Below, one piece after another: positions 13,661 to 23,799 of a stretch of 64,000 bases of DNA. The stretch is from contig JAUTDP010000003.1 of assembly GCA_033439795.1 (NCBI GenBank), positions 2,170,001 to 2,234,000 of the forward strand, written 5' to 3'. The first letter of the stretch is position 1; every line of letters begins with the position of its first letter. This DNA comes from Sordaria brevicollis (taxonomy: Eukaryota; Ascomycota; Sordariomycetes; Sordariales; Sordariaceae). Under the pieces are notes generated by a model that saw only the letters and a list, made by a program, of their open reading frames with translations, was not told the DNA's origin and searched no databases. The translations under genes and the position numbers were made by a program.

Positions 13661-14380
13661 GGTGATTGTGATATATGTGATGATGACTGAGGTCAGGGCA
13701 ACAAAAACGAGCTCCAATCGCTGGGGAGGCGCACAATATTAAGTGTTTTATCAGACTACGCTACACGACAGTCCGAGAAAAACCAGGTCCCCGTATCGGC
13801 TTGTCCCTAGGATCGCTAATCCTGAAGTTCCACAATATCTACATCATCACACGTACCGAACAAAGACCGACCGGCGACCATACGACATGAGCTCCCCTCC
13901 CCTCTCAACCACCAGCAACATACCATACTTCATACCTATCATACTCGGTAATCCAAGTGAGATAATTCGTCAAACATTCGGACCACCAAAAAGAAAGTCC
14001 GCAAGACCTTTGATCACCTAATTCCTCCCCGCAAATCTTTAGTCGCTAACGCCATACCTAGGCAGATAGATAGATCTTCATCGTGATGCCTCGGAGATCG
14101 AGTCAACCTACTTCGCTCATCTCGGATATCAACCAACTGCGGCAGCTGGGCCATTGACCCCCAAAAAAGCATCGCCATCGGGGCTACCTCTACGGAGGTA
14201 TAGATCTTCTGTCTGGCGGAGCAGCTGAAAGTGAAACTCAACTAGTTTAAGGGATCATCATGAGGCTAAGGTGGTTCAGTCTATTCAGCTCCCAAAAATC
14301 GCGGCGGTCGATCTTCACTGGGAGACTGGGCATACGTACATACGTGCTTCTGCGGTGATAGTGGGTGAGCAAAAACCATC
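13661..14380. other. Intergenic region upstream of the peroxidase
   Basis: I see no gene here. It separates the peroxidase start from the second MITE and presumably carries the peroxidase promoter. Confidence 0.5.
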
Positions 14381-14588
14381 TACAGTAACCTCCCCTGTTA
14401 ATGCAACTAATTCCGGCACTATGGGGAAAGGTCCCAATCTTTTGCATTAAGTGGTGTTTTGCATTAAGGGGTGCCGCACTTACATACAAAACTGGGAATT
14501 GCGGCACCAGAAAACCTTTGCATTAACAGGGGACGTATGTATGTGTTTGCATAAAGGGGTGCTTGCATTAACAGGGGAGGTTACTGTA
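14381..14588. repeat. Tc1/mariner-type MITE (TA target duplication)
   Basis: The element is 204 bp (14,383-14,586), begins CAGTAACCTCCCCTG and ends with the exact reverse complement. The inverted repeat is 24 bp (CAGTAACC to ATGCAA), flanked on both sides by TA. The CAGT end and TA duplication are typical of Tc1/mariner, including the fungal Fot1/pogo group. Internally the motif TTGCATTAA followed by GGGG or GTGG recurs several times, and an inner inverted pair GGTGCCGCA/TGCGGCACC could form a second stem. No coding sequence is present, so a full-length relative elsewhere in the genome would have to supply transposase. Confidence 0.85.
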
Positions 14589-15842
14589 AAGCACCAGCTA
14601 TATGTATCTCGTCGATCATGTCCCCACGATGGATCATGGAACTTCTTGTACCCACCCACAAGAAAGAGATTCATCGGGAATAGCGGGATCACCAATCTTG
14701 GACAAGGTGCATATGACTATCTGGTTGGGTTTTCTTCTGCCTATCCATTTTTTTTTTCTTTTTTTTTGGGGAAAGCAGAAAACATTCCCTTCGTCTATCT
14801 CCGCGTAGAGAAAACATACACGCAACGCACTAGCATAGCAACAAACCCCCCCCCCCCCCCCCCCCCCCCCCCAGAGCAGCGTTTCTTCCCTTCTGCGTGG
14901 AACGACAAGAAACCTAACAACATGAATTTACGTAGCTCAACTTCCTTTCCCCATATCAAAGACTAAGACACCGATCACAACAATTCAAGGAAGCCTCTTC
15001 ACCCGCACATGCACATGCACCTCCACGTCAAGTTTAAGACAAGCTAAGCACCGCCGTAGTGGTCTGCCTACGGTTTAGCACTTTAGCTGAACATTTGGTG
15101 TGGAGTCCCAAAGGTGGATTTCCATGTAGATCGCGGGTCTCTTTTTTTTCCCTCGTCGATCATTTAGATCGTAGATCAGCCGAAATCCCGACGAAGTTTT
15201 TGAAGGTAAGGGTCTAAAAGGGAAGGCTCCATCGATTGCGTCGAGCTGAAGACTAGTCAGTAGTCACTTCCATGGAAGTTGCTACCACACATCTTGTATG
15301 TAGCGAAAGAAAAACGCTGGCTGCAACACACAAGTCCCATCACTGATTGCGTCATGCGCCGATATATCCCAAGCACGTCGAAGCGATCTACCTAGTCTAT
15401 GTATATTATCCCACCTCCACATCGACTGTGTGGAGAGTCTACTCTGTCGGTCTCCTCATCTCGGGATCCAGTCGTGATGAATCTTACCCCCAATAAGACA
15501 CCACGATCTTGTTTTGCCACTTGGAATATATGCTCGTATGCTAGCCTATTGGGCTACATACGCTTTGTTCGCAGGCATGGTGATGATAGTCTGCCAGATC
15601 ATGGATTGACGGATGAGCATGAGCGGGGGTGCGATCTGCTGGACGGAGATATTCCGTACTATGTACTGTTTTTCTGTTTCTTATATCTTGTGCTCTTCCC
15701 ATCCATCATGGTAGGAACATCTTCCTAGACCAGCACGGGATTGCCACATACCACTTCCTTTCTCCTCCTCCTCCTCTTCCTCCTCTTCTTCTTTTCTCAT
15801 TCCTCCATTTCACTTCACCCCGACCCGACCTGACACGCCGTG
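14589..15842. promoter_or_regulatory. Upstream region of the galactose-oxidase-like gene
   Basis: No gene is seen. It contains a 27-base run of C (14,846-14,872) and a strong pyrimidine (CT) tract at about 15,760-15,805, ending some 40 bases before the ATG at 15,843. Such CT tracts are common around transcription starts of highly expressed genes in filamentous ascomycetes, so this is the likely core promoter. I cannot identify specific factor sites. Confidence 0.4.
14846..14872 (+). repeat. Poly(C) homopolymer, 27 bp
   Basis: An uninterrupted run of 27 cytosines lies in the intergenic region about 1 kb before the oxidase gene. Runs of this length are prone to slippage and can form G-quadruplex/i-motif structures, and the exact length may also be affected by sequencing error. 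Confidence 0.9.
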
Positions 15843-18164
15843 ATGAAGTTGCAATGGGCTGGGGCTGGGGCTAGGCTCCTCCTCCTAGCAACCTCCTCCC
15901 TCGAAGGTGTAAATGCCATGGGCAAATACATGCTCGAAGCCATGAACTCGGAACGCGTTTCCGGCTACGGCCCCGTCGACAAGCCGTCTTGGGTACCAAC
16001 CTTCTTCGATGAATCGCCCCCTTACAACGGTCATCGCATTTCCCGGGAAGGCTGGACCGTGACGTGCAGCAGCGAGGAAAGCGACGACTATGCGTGTCAG
16101 AACGTCATCGACGGCTCCAACACCACTTCCTGGCGAAGCCGCCCCGTCGGGGATGGTTCCAAGGGGGGTCACAGCATCACAGTTGACCTCGGGAACCACT
16201 ACTCCGTCAGCGCCCTGGTCATCCTGCCGCCGATTGACATTGACACTACGGGAACCGACGGGTTGATCACCCACCACGAGGTCTGGGTCAGCTCCGACAA
16301 CAAGAACTGGCAAGGTCCCGTCGCCTACGGCATGTGGCCCAACACCAACCGACAGCGCATGTCCGCTTTCGAACCCACATCTGCCCGATACGTGAAGCTC
16401 ACCACCAACAACGCCGAGGCCGGCGAGTCCTCGTGGGTTGGCATCTCCGAACTGAACCTCTACGCCACTCTGTACACCATCCCTCGGGACGACCCCACCA
16501 AACTGGGACTCTGGGGACCAACCATCGACTTCCCCGTCGTCCCCGTCGCCGGAGCCCAGGAAGCCTCCGGTAACATCGTCCTCTGGTCATCCTGGGCCTC
16601 GGACCAGTTCCACTCCACGCCCGGTGGCCAAACGGCCATGGCCCGGTGGAACCCCTTCACCAACGAGGTATCCAAGCGCATCGTCACCAACACCCAGCAC
16701 GACATGTTCTGCCCGGGCATTTCCATCGACGGTACCGGGATGATGGTGGTGACGGGCGGCAACGACGCCTCGCAGACCAGTCTCTACGACGCCGGCAAGG
16801 ACGAGTGGATCAAGGGCACCGAGATGCACCTCCGTCGGGGGTACCAGGCATCCACCACCCTCGCCGACGGCCGCGTTTTCGTCATCGGCGGCTCCTGGGC
16901 CGGAGGCTCCAACGTGGCCAAGGACGGAGAGGTGTACGACCCTGCCACGGGCAACTGGACCATGCTACCCGGTGCCAAAGCCAAGCCGATGCTGACGGAC
17001 GACATGGAAGGCCCCTGGCGAGCCGACAACCACGGCTGGCTGTTCGGGTGGAAGCAGAACAGCGTTTTTCAGGCCGGTCCCAGCAAGGCCATGAACTGGT
17101 ACTACGTGGACGGAGAAGGCAGGGTCGAGGGGGCCGGAAGTCGTCTCGACGATGACGATTCCATGTCTGGCAACGCCGTCATGTTCGATGCTGTGAAGGG
17201 TAAGATCCTCACCATGGGAGGGTCGCCCGATTACGACAAGTCGTGGGCCACCAGCAACGCGCACGTCATCACCCTGCCAGACGAGCCGGGGCAGAAGCCC
17301 GACGTGCAGCCTGCCGGCACCGGCGGCCAGCAGAATAACGGAACGATGCACTCGGAGCGCGTCTTCCATACCTCTGTCGTGCTGCCAGACGGCAAGGTCT
17401 TCATCACGGGCGGGCAGACCTTTGGCGTAGCTTTCAACGAGGAGAACGTGCAGCTGGTACCCGAACTGTACGACCCGGAGACCAACACCTTTACGCAGCT
17501 GGCGCAGAACAACGTCATACGCGTTTACCACAGTATCTCCATCCTTTTGCCCGACGGCCGCGTCCTCAACGGCGGCGGCGGTCTCTGCGGCAACTGCTCC
17601 GCCAACCACTACGACGCGCAAATCTTCACGCCCCCCTACCTTTTAACCAAATCCGGTGACCTTCGACCCCGTCCCGCGATCACCACCCCGGACAAAAAAC
17701 TGCTGCGCGGCGGTGACACGATCCAGGTCGGCCGCACCCTCAAGTTCCGCACCAACCGCCGCATCGCATCCGCCTCCCTGGTCCGCCTCTGCACCACCAC
17801 GCACACCGTCAACACGGACCAGCGGCGCGTCCCGCTCGTCCTCAGGAGGCGCGTGCCCGTGCTTGGTCGCTACCATGTTACCATCCCCAATGACCCGGGC
17901 GTTGTTATCCCGGGGTACTGGATGTTGTTTGTCATGGATGAGAACGGCACGCCTAGCGTTGCGAAGACTATCATGATTACTTCCAACGAGAACGGAAAGA
18001 AGACAATTGGGGCGAGCGATGATGAGGAGACGCAATGTGAGTTTGAGCTATGCATGCATGGATATTCCTGAGTTTGAATTTGGTCGGGTTGGAAGCTAAC
18101 ACTGTTCGTGACTTGCGCAGATTCCTCGTGGCGGTCGAGGTTTCAAATTGAGTTGGCGAAATGA
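15843..18164 (+). CDS. Secreted AA5 radical copper oxidase, galactose-oxidase-like, with CBM32/F5-8C domain
   Basis: This is a predicted extracellular copper-radical oxidase that oxidises a primary alcohol (galactose or related sugars in characterised relatives) to the aldehyde with release of hydrogen peroxide. Exons 15843-18036 and 18121-18164 give 745 residues; without the intron the tail would be a spurious CEFELCMHGYS. A signal peptide (MKLQWAGAGARLLLLATSS, cleavage near NA-MG) precedes a discoidin/F5-8C domain of about 150 residues, then Kelch-like blades and the DUF1929 C-terminal domain. The copper and cofactor residues of galactose oxidase are all recognisable: Cys in MFCPG, Tyr in RRGYQAS, the stacking Trp in GGSWAGG, Tyr-His in IRVYHS, and His in TTHTVNTDQRR. 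An in-frame GTG one codon upstream is not the start. The CBM32 architecture favours galactose/raffinose-type over alcohol-oxidase members, which usually lack it. Confidence 0.93.
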
Positions 18165-18604
18165 TTGATTCGTTCTGTGGTGGCTGGGCGTGAGATGATA
18201 ACGAAGACATGAAGAATGAGTTTGCAGAGGCCTACCTGTACAATGATTCTCGACATTGTGCGAGGCGCGGTTTGTAGAGGCCTCGACACTTTTATGGCCA
18301 GGAACGGATTGTGGGGACCTGTCAACCTGCTCCATCTCGCTGGTCGTATCCAGCATGCTGGTTGCTGCCCGGTGGCTTGCTGGGCCTCTTGGGCGTCATC
18401 AGATTGGGGGACTTGATTGTGGAGCGGTGGTGCTCCGCCGCGGTCTTCTTATGGTGAATGAGATCTGCGACGGAGAAAACGTTAGTTAGTTGTTGTGACG
18501 TGGGAAATGTTTTGGGCTTGGAATAGTAGTCCAATTCAGCTGATAATCTTCTTTTGGTCTCGAATGCCTCGTTGATCTTTTTATCTTCTATTGGAACATC
18601 ATCA

Positions 18605-21600
18605 TTACTTTTCCTTATCCAACTTATTTTCTTCTTTCACCTTTCCCTCCTCCAGCGGCTCTCCGTTGGGTGTAGTCTCAATGATGGAAGCCTCGTCGGA
18701 CTGAGGACCTGTAGACTCAGACTGAGGACCTGTAGTGACCTCAGCAGTAACCTCCTCAGCGACCTCAGCCTCAGCAGCTTCCTCACCTGCCTCCTCAGAC
18801 ACCTCCTCAGCTACCTTCCTGGCAGCCTCCTCAGCAGCCTCCTCGACAACCTCATCGGCAAGCTCCTCCACAGCCTCAACCTCAGTCCCATCCCCCTCCC
18901 GAGCCACGCTTTGTGTAGTCTCAGTTTCCTCCCCCTCCTGCCACCCCTCATCAAAATGCGCCCATATACCCGCCTTCTCCCCGTCCTCCTCCTCCTCCTC
19001 CTTCTTCTCCTCACCAAACTCCTCCAACTCATCCACCCCCTCCACCCCCTCCAGCTCCCCAACAGTTGACTCCCACGCATCAACCGCCTCAGTAATAACC
19101 TCCCGACCCCGCTGAGCCCGCTGTACCAACGGAGCCATCACGGCGCGGTCCATTGCTTCTAATCCTCTTACCAAGCCATCAAAGTCATCGTTGTTAAAGA
19201 CAATCTTGTTCTCCTTCTTCTTCTTCTTCTTCCAATCGAGAGCATCATATTCTTTGGGTAGGCTGGTTAGGGTGGTGGTACTGCTGCTGCTGCTGCGGCG
19301 GTGGCGGGGGGACTTTTTCTCCTCCTCCTCATCCTCAATCTCATCAACTTGGATTTTGCTGCTGGGGAAGGAATCACTATCACTAGGTTTTTTTTGCCTT
19401 GCTGCTTTCAATTTTCTTGCTAGGTGATCGTTGAAGATGATTTTCGGAGGTGGAGGGGCATCATTGTCTTGACCTTGTTCTTTGTGGGTCTGGCTGGTGG
19501 TGGTGGTGGTGGTGCTGCTGCTGCTGTTGTTGTTTTGGTTTTTGTTGTTGGCTCTTTCTCTTGCTAGGCGATCGTTGAAGATGATCTTTGGAGGAGGAGC
19601 ACTTTCTTCTTGTTGTTGGATCTTGGCGGTGTTGGTGCTGTTGTTGACGTCTGTTGCATCATCCTCCTCGTCGCTGATGTTGTTGTTGTCGTTTTGCTGC
19701 TCATCCCCCTTCTCCTTGTTGTTCAGACCGTCCCTGATGGTTTTAAAGGAAGCTTGTAGCTTCATGTAGGTCTTTGGGGATGTGACGAGGTCGTATCTGT
19801 GCTTTAGCAACTTCATTTTATCCATCAGCTGAGTTAGTTTTTCACTTGTTGATCTGTTGTTGTCTTGAGTGGTGGTCGCGGCAGTATTAGTAGCAGTGGC
19901 TGGTTCGGCGTTATCTCCGTCGTCGCCGAGTTTCTGCTGCTTGCTTGTTGTTGTTGCTGGCCACTCGATGGTCCATTCATTCATGCTCAAGGCCCTTATC
20001 TCCCTCTTCGTCGCATTCAATTCTTCCCTCAAGGAGCTCTTCATACCCAATAGAGTGTCTTTCCGTTTTATGAACTCCTTCAAAAGCCCCGAGGTCTGCA
20101 GCTGACTCCTGGATGCGATGCCCGCGTGTCTCCGTGTTAGGCCCTGCTGCTCCCTGAGCTCTTCGGGCGTCTGGAGGGAAAAGCTCTTGAGATCGACGAG
20201 TTGGGCAAGCATGGCCTCAAAGTCATCGCGTTGCCGTTCCTCGCCGCCGTTTTTGACTCGGACTTGCTCGTTTTCCATTTCCTCTTCTTCCTGTCGCTGC
20301 TCTGACGCGGCCTCTTGCTTTGCTGCCACTATGTCGTCGTGATGCTGTTGTTCCCGTGACTCTGCATTCTCCTGCGGCTTGTAATCCTCTTGACGCGGCA
20401 CCGACCCCTGATGCTCAGATTGTGTCGGGCCATGTCCGCCCGGTCCCAATTGCGATTGCGACGACGACAACTCGGACGAAAACGGAAACGACCCGCTACT
20501 CATCCTGTACTTGTGGGTTTCCAACAGCAAGGACATGCGATTCAAGATCACGTCCGCCTCGGACTTGCGTTTCGCCTGCATCTCCAGCCGCAGTTCCGCA
20601 TTCCTCTTGGCCACCTGTTCGGCTATGGCCTCCACCATCTTGACGAGCGACGGTAGCTCGGCCTGGAGCACAAGGTCGTCCTCGGCTCGGATGACGACCG
20701 GTAGCGCCTGCCACATGAGCTCAACCTCCTCCTTGAACACCGTGTACGCGTTGAAATGCTCGGGAGAGATTGATGCTTTGGTCTTTGACTTGAACTGGTC
20801 CTGGACACGTTGGAGGGCCGCCTTGTCGGCGTGGATCTGGTTCCAGAGTTCAAGGGTGCGGCCTGCCAACTGGCTTTCGTTTCGGCGGGCCCTCAGGGCC
20901 CTCGAGATGCGCTGGACCTCGGCGTAGAGCTGGTAAACGGAGTTTAGTAGAAGAGAGTCTTTAAGCATGAGGGCAAGCTGCTGTAGGCCGGTGAGCGTTC
21001 CCAACAGAACTCCTACGGTAACGTTATCGCGATGGGCTTCGATGTTGCGAATAATTTTGAGAATGCGGAGGCGGTCCAAAATCCACAGGATGCGAAGCTG
21101 TGTGGGAGCATGGCTGGACTTGCGGAGTGAAGTCCCGATGTCAAACTCTTTGAGAAACCAAGGTTTGGTATGCAACAGCTCAGCAAATGTATCGTACCAT
21201 GAGATCAACTCGACGGCTTCTGGGTAGTCCCACCGTCGCTGGGCCAAGTGATGGGGGATGTGCACAAGGGCAAATCGGTAACAGGACTCCTCAACAAGCT
21301 TATTTAGCGTCTTGAAGACCGTTACTGTTATGTCGACCGGTAAGTATATATGTATACGGCGTAAATGGTCCTCCAGAGAGTTGTCGCGTCGGCTGGAGTC
21401 GGGACTGTTGTCCTCATGGTCTTTGCTTGGGGCAAACGGCTCGCTGACGGTTTGCGGCACATCATCATGGTCCTCTGGCTCGTCCTTGTTGGTGGTGTTT
21501 TGCCTCATCAGGGTGGCACATGCCTCAGTACGATACTCTAGGATGTAGCTAATTGCATCAAGCATCCACTCGTAGTTTTGTTTCTTGAGATGTCCCGGCT

Positions 21601-22276
21601 TGCAACGTACTGGACTTGGTGTATCGAGGTATACCCCCGACGCCTCGAGAGCTGCCTTGTAGGCCTTTTCGAATGCGTACCTGGTACGGTTTCCGTCTAT
21701 GACTTCACGGGCCTGCACAGCAGACGCGGCCAGGTCCTCGGCGCTAAGACAAGCTGCAAATTTTGCGAAAAATGCTGGCCGATCCGGGATGGAATTGTAG
21801 AATTCCTTTATCCGCGAGTGGACTTCGGTTAAAGTTGCAACAGCATTTTCAAGCTGTCGATCGTTCACGTCACCTTTGCCGAGGAAGCCCAGAGCATCAA
21901 CTGTAAGAGCGCGCCTGGTACTCCAGACTTGTATGTGTTGGCGTTGGATCGTAATCAACGTTGGGAGAGAGCTCTTTCCGCGTGCAGGGCTCGACGGCGC
22001 TCCTTGGCTGGCTTTTTGGTTGTCCTCTGTGGTTCGGGCTGGAGAGGCTGCAGAGGCTTCTAACGCCGAACGGTCCGAGTGTTCGCCAAGTGTAACGGAC
22101 TGGCGTTGAGCATGATGACGGCGGCAAGAGTGAAGGAAGACGCGATGGGTCAGGAGGTGGCCATGAGTAGACCTAGCGTACAACCTGAAGTACTGGGCGA
22201 CGACGGCCGGTTTAAACGTGACCCCCTTGATGTCAATGCTGGCGGCCCTGGGGGTGCTGTCGCCGCCACACGGCAA
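18605..22276 (-). CDS. Large unrecognised acidic coiled-coil protein
   Basis: This is a single open frame of 1,223 codons, and I do not recognise a family. The start at 22,276 (MPCGGDSTPRAA) is the most upstream ATG; an internal start is possible. Residues 1-60 are basic (RLYARSTHGHLLTHRVFLHSCRR) and might target mitochondria. Residues about 110-600 are mostly alpha-helical and moderately conserved-looking. From about 600 on, the chain is charged coiled coil and low complexity, with Glu/Gln/Asn/Thr runs and a Glu-Ala-Val-rich tail containing a duplicated TGPQSES/TGPQSD. A short motif KIIFND.LAR occurs near residues 895 and 942, each preceded by PPP, and a third diverged copy, NKIVFNNDDFDGL, near 1,022. 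Two small basic-acidic segments lie between the copies. No catalytic or membrane signature is visible. Confidence 0.8.
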   Translation of the reverse strand: MPCGGDSTPRAASIDIKGVTFKPAVVAQYFRLYARSTHGHLLTHRVFLHSCRRHHAQRQSVTLGEHSDRSALEASAASPARTTEDNQKASQGAPSSPARGKSSLPTLITIQRQHIQVWSTRRALTVDALGFLGKGDVNDRQLENAVATLTEVHSRIKEFYNSIPDRPAFFAKFAACLSAEDLAASAVQAREVIDGNRTRYAFEKAYKAALEASGVYLDTPSPVRCKPGHLKKQNYEWMLDAISYILEYRTEACATLMRQNTTNKDEPEDHDDVPQTVSEPFAPSKDHEDNSPDSSRRDNSLEDHLRRIHIYLPVDITVTVFKTLNKLVEESCYRFALVHIPHHLAQRRWDYPEAVELISWYDTFAELLHTKPWFLKEFDIGTSLRKSSHAPTQLRILWILDRLRILKIIRNIEAHRDNVTVGVLLGTLTGLQQLALMLKDSLLLNSVYQLYAEVQRISRALRARRNESQLAGRTLELWNQIHADKAALQRVQDQFKSKTKASISPEHFNAYTVFKEEVELMWQALPVVIRAEDDLVLQAELPSLVKMVEAIAEQVAKRNAELRLEMQAKRKSEADVILNRMSLLLETHKYRMSSGSFPFSSELSSSQSQLGPGGHGPTQSEHQGSVPRQEDYKPQENAESREQQHHDDIVAAKQEAASEQRQEEEEMENEQVRVKNGGEERQRDDFEAMLAQLVDLKSFSLQTPEELREQQGLTRRHAGIASRSQLQTSGLLKEFIKRKDTLLGMKSSLREELNATKREIRALSMNEWTIEWPATTTSKQQKLGDDGDNAEPATATNTAATTTQDNNRSTSEKLTQLMDKMKLLKHRYDLVTSPKTYMKLQASFKTIRDGLNNKEKGDEQQNDNNNISDEEDDATDVNNSTNTAKIQQQEESAPPPKIIFNDRLARERANNKNQNNNSSSSTTTTTTSQTHKEQGQDNDAPPPPKIIFNDHLARKLKAARQKKPSDSDSFPSSKIQVDEIEDEEEEKKSPRHRRSSSSSTTTLTSLPKEYDALDWKKKKKKENKIVFNNDDFDGLVRGLEAMDRAVMAPLVQRAQRGREVITEAVDAWESTVGELEGVEGVDELEEFGEEKKEEEEEDGEKAGIWAHFDEGWQEGEETETTQSVAREGDGTEVEAVEELADEVVEEAAEEAARKVAEEVSEEAGEEAAEAEVAEEVTAEVTTGPQSESTGPQSDEASIIETTPNGEPLEEGKVKEENKLDKEK

Positions 22277-23440
22277 AGACCCGAGGCTATCATGGTCGCG
22301 ACGGCATACCTCTATCCAGCTGGTTCAGGTTTCAGGGCATGGTGGGTTGAGGTGCAATGGGTGTTGTGGAACACTCGTTATGAGTTTGACAAGGCAATTG
22401 AGTGAGCCGTCATTGATGAGAGTGCGACGGAAAGTCTGAGAAGTCAAGTTCTGGTGGAGGACATGAGAACCGAATTGACGAATCAGACAAGTGAGTGGCT
22501 TGACACAAATCAATGTTGGCTGTGGCTGGTGCAGTGCCTACATCAAAGAGCACGGAAAGCCTGTGCTCCTGGCTCGAGATTTTGGTTATCTTGTAGTGTG
22601 GAAGCTTATCGCACCGTTGGTCTTATCTTTCTGTGGCTGGGGCGAGCCGCTAGAGCTGGTACCTGCAACACGTACCAAGGTAAGGTGGTACCCACTTCAC
22701 TTGACATCCCTGCTGTGGGAAACACAAGGGGCCGAATGAAGCAAAATGTTGTAATGTATTATATTATTCTACGAAGGAAATCTATATAGCCAGGTCTAGA
22801 GGGCTAGAAAAGTAGGGCAGGGAGGGAGCCTGGCGGTAAATGGCATGGCCATTCACCTACACAAGTGCGCACGGGCCTCCAACACCTGCCCACTCCCGAA
22901 CAACAACAACGGAACGGACACGAACGTCGCAGACGGTGGCCACTCCTCGATTTGACAACCTTTCCGAGCAATTACATTGATGCGGTGCTTATCATGGGAC
23001 GGTCATTTCCTCTTCCAGTTTCTTTCCAGACTTGTCATCATACGAACCACGGGTGGCTTCGGAAAAAGGAGGAAATCTCGATGAGCTCAAGCAAGCCACG
23101 ATGGCCATTTCAGCACACAAGGGAAGGAGCCACGATGAGTGCCCGGCTGAAGGTTGATCTGGATGGCACTCATCCTCGCATGACTCCGGTTCGTCTCGTT
23201 CTTGCCCTTGACGATCCCCCAGTACGGGAAGTGGAAGGAGAGAATGGGCATGTACCGAGGACAGGTTTGCTCGTGACGGCGCACAGTATGGTAGACAGGG
23301 AAGGTAGGTACTTACAGTACTAGTAGGCAACAGCCAACAACACTCATGAGACGTTTCTGGCCCGTCTGTGCATTCCTGTCATCACCCCCTGCCAGACGAG
23401 CAGTCCCTATCACGACAATCAAGGAATGGAAAAAGTAAGG
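22277..23440. other. Intergenic region left of the transposon block
   Basis: No supportable gene is seen. A 152-codon plus-strand frame at 22,865-23,323 has no motif. Normal base composition continues to 23,448, immediately before the transposon. Confidence 0.5.
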
Positions 23441-23448
23441 TACTTTAG

Positions 23449-23508
23449 GAGGAACCCTATTTTCACCCACCCTTTTCCCTATTTACACCCACCCTCCTAT
23501 GAAGCCCC
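23449..23508 (+). repeat. Left terminal inverted repeat of the MULE
   Basis: This 60-bp repeat starts GAGGAACCCTATTTTC and contains CACCCACCC and CACCCACCCTCC blocks. It pairs with 33,914-33,973. It is nearly untouched by RIP, unlike the interior. Confidence 0.9.
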
Positions 23509-23799
23509 ATATGTTAGCCGTTATGTAAAATTCCCTGTTTTAGCGGTAAATCTGACAGTTTCGTATAATTACTAATATACCCGGCTAGGTGACTAATAAT
23601 TTTAATAATCGTAATTCGATTAAATTTCGTAATATTTCTATAGTATTTAGCGTAAATAATAATAAATCGCCTACTTTATTCTATTTATACTATTAAAACG
23701 GTTATCGAGGGTATTAAGAATTAAGATTATAAATAATATTTCAATAGGCGCCGCTTACCCTCTCTCCTTTTATTTTACTTTACGAACTCTTATTATTTA

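Noticed and set aside
16965..17621. Minus-strand 218-codon frame inside the oxidase gene
   Set aside because: It is antisense to conserved catalytic sequence in GC-rich coding DNA and has no motif of its own.
15840..18071. GTG start and unspliced end of the oxidase gene
   Set aside because: A normal ATG follows at 15,843, and a clean GTGAGT...GCAG intron at 18,037-18,120 gives a better C-terminus.
23441..23449. 9-bp target duplication for the MULE
   Set aside because: Only 8 bp (TACTTTAG) match exactly; the bases on either side differ between the two flanks.
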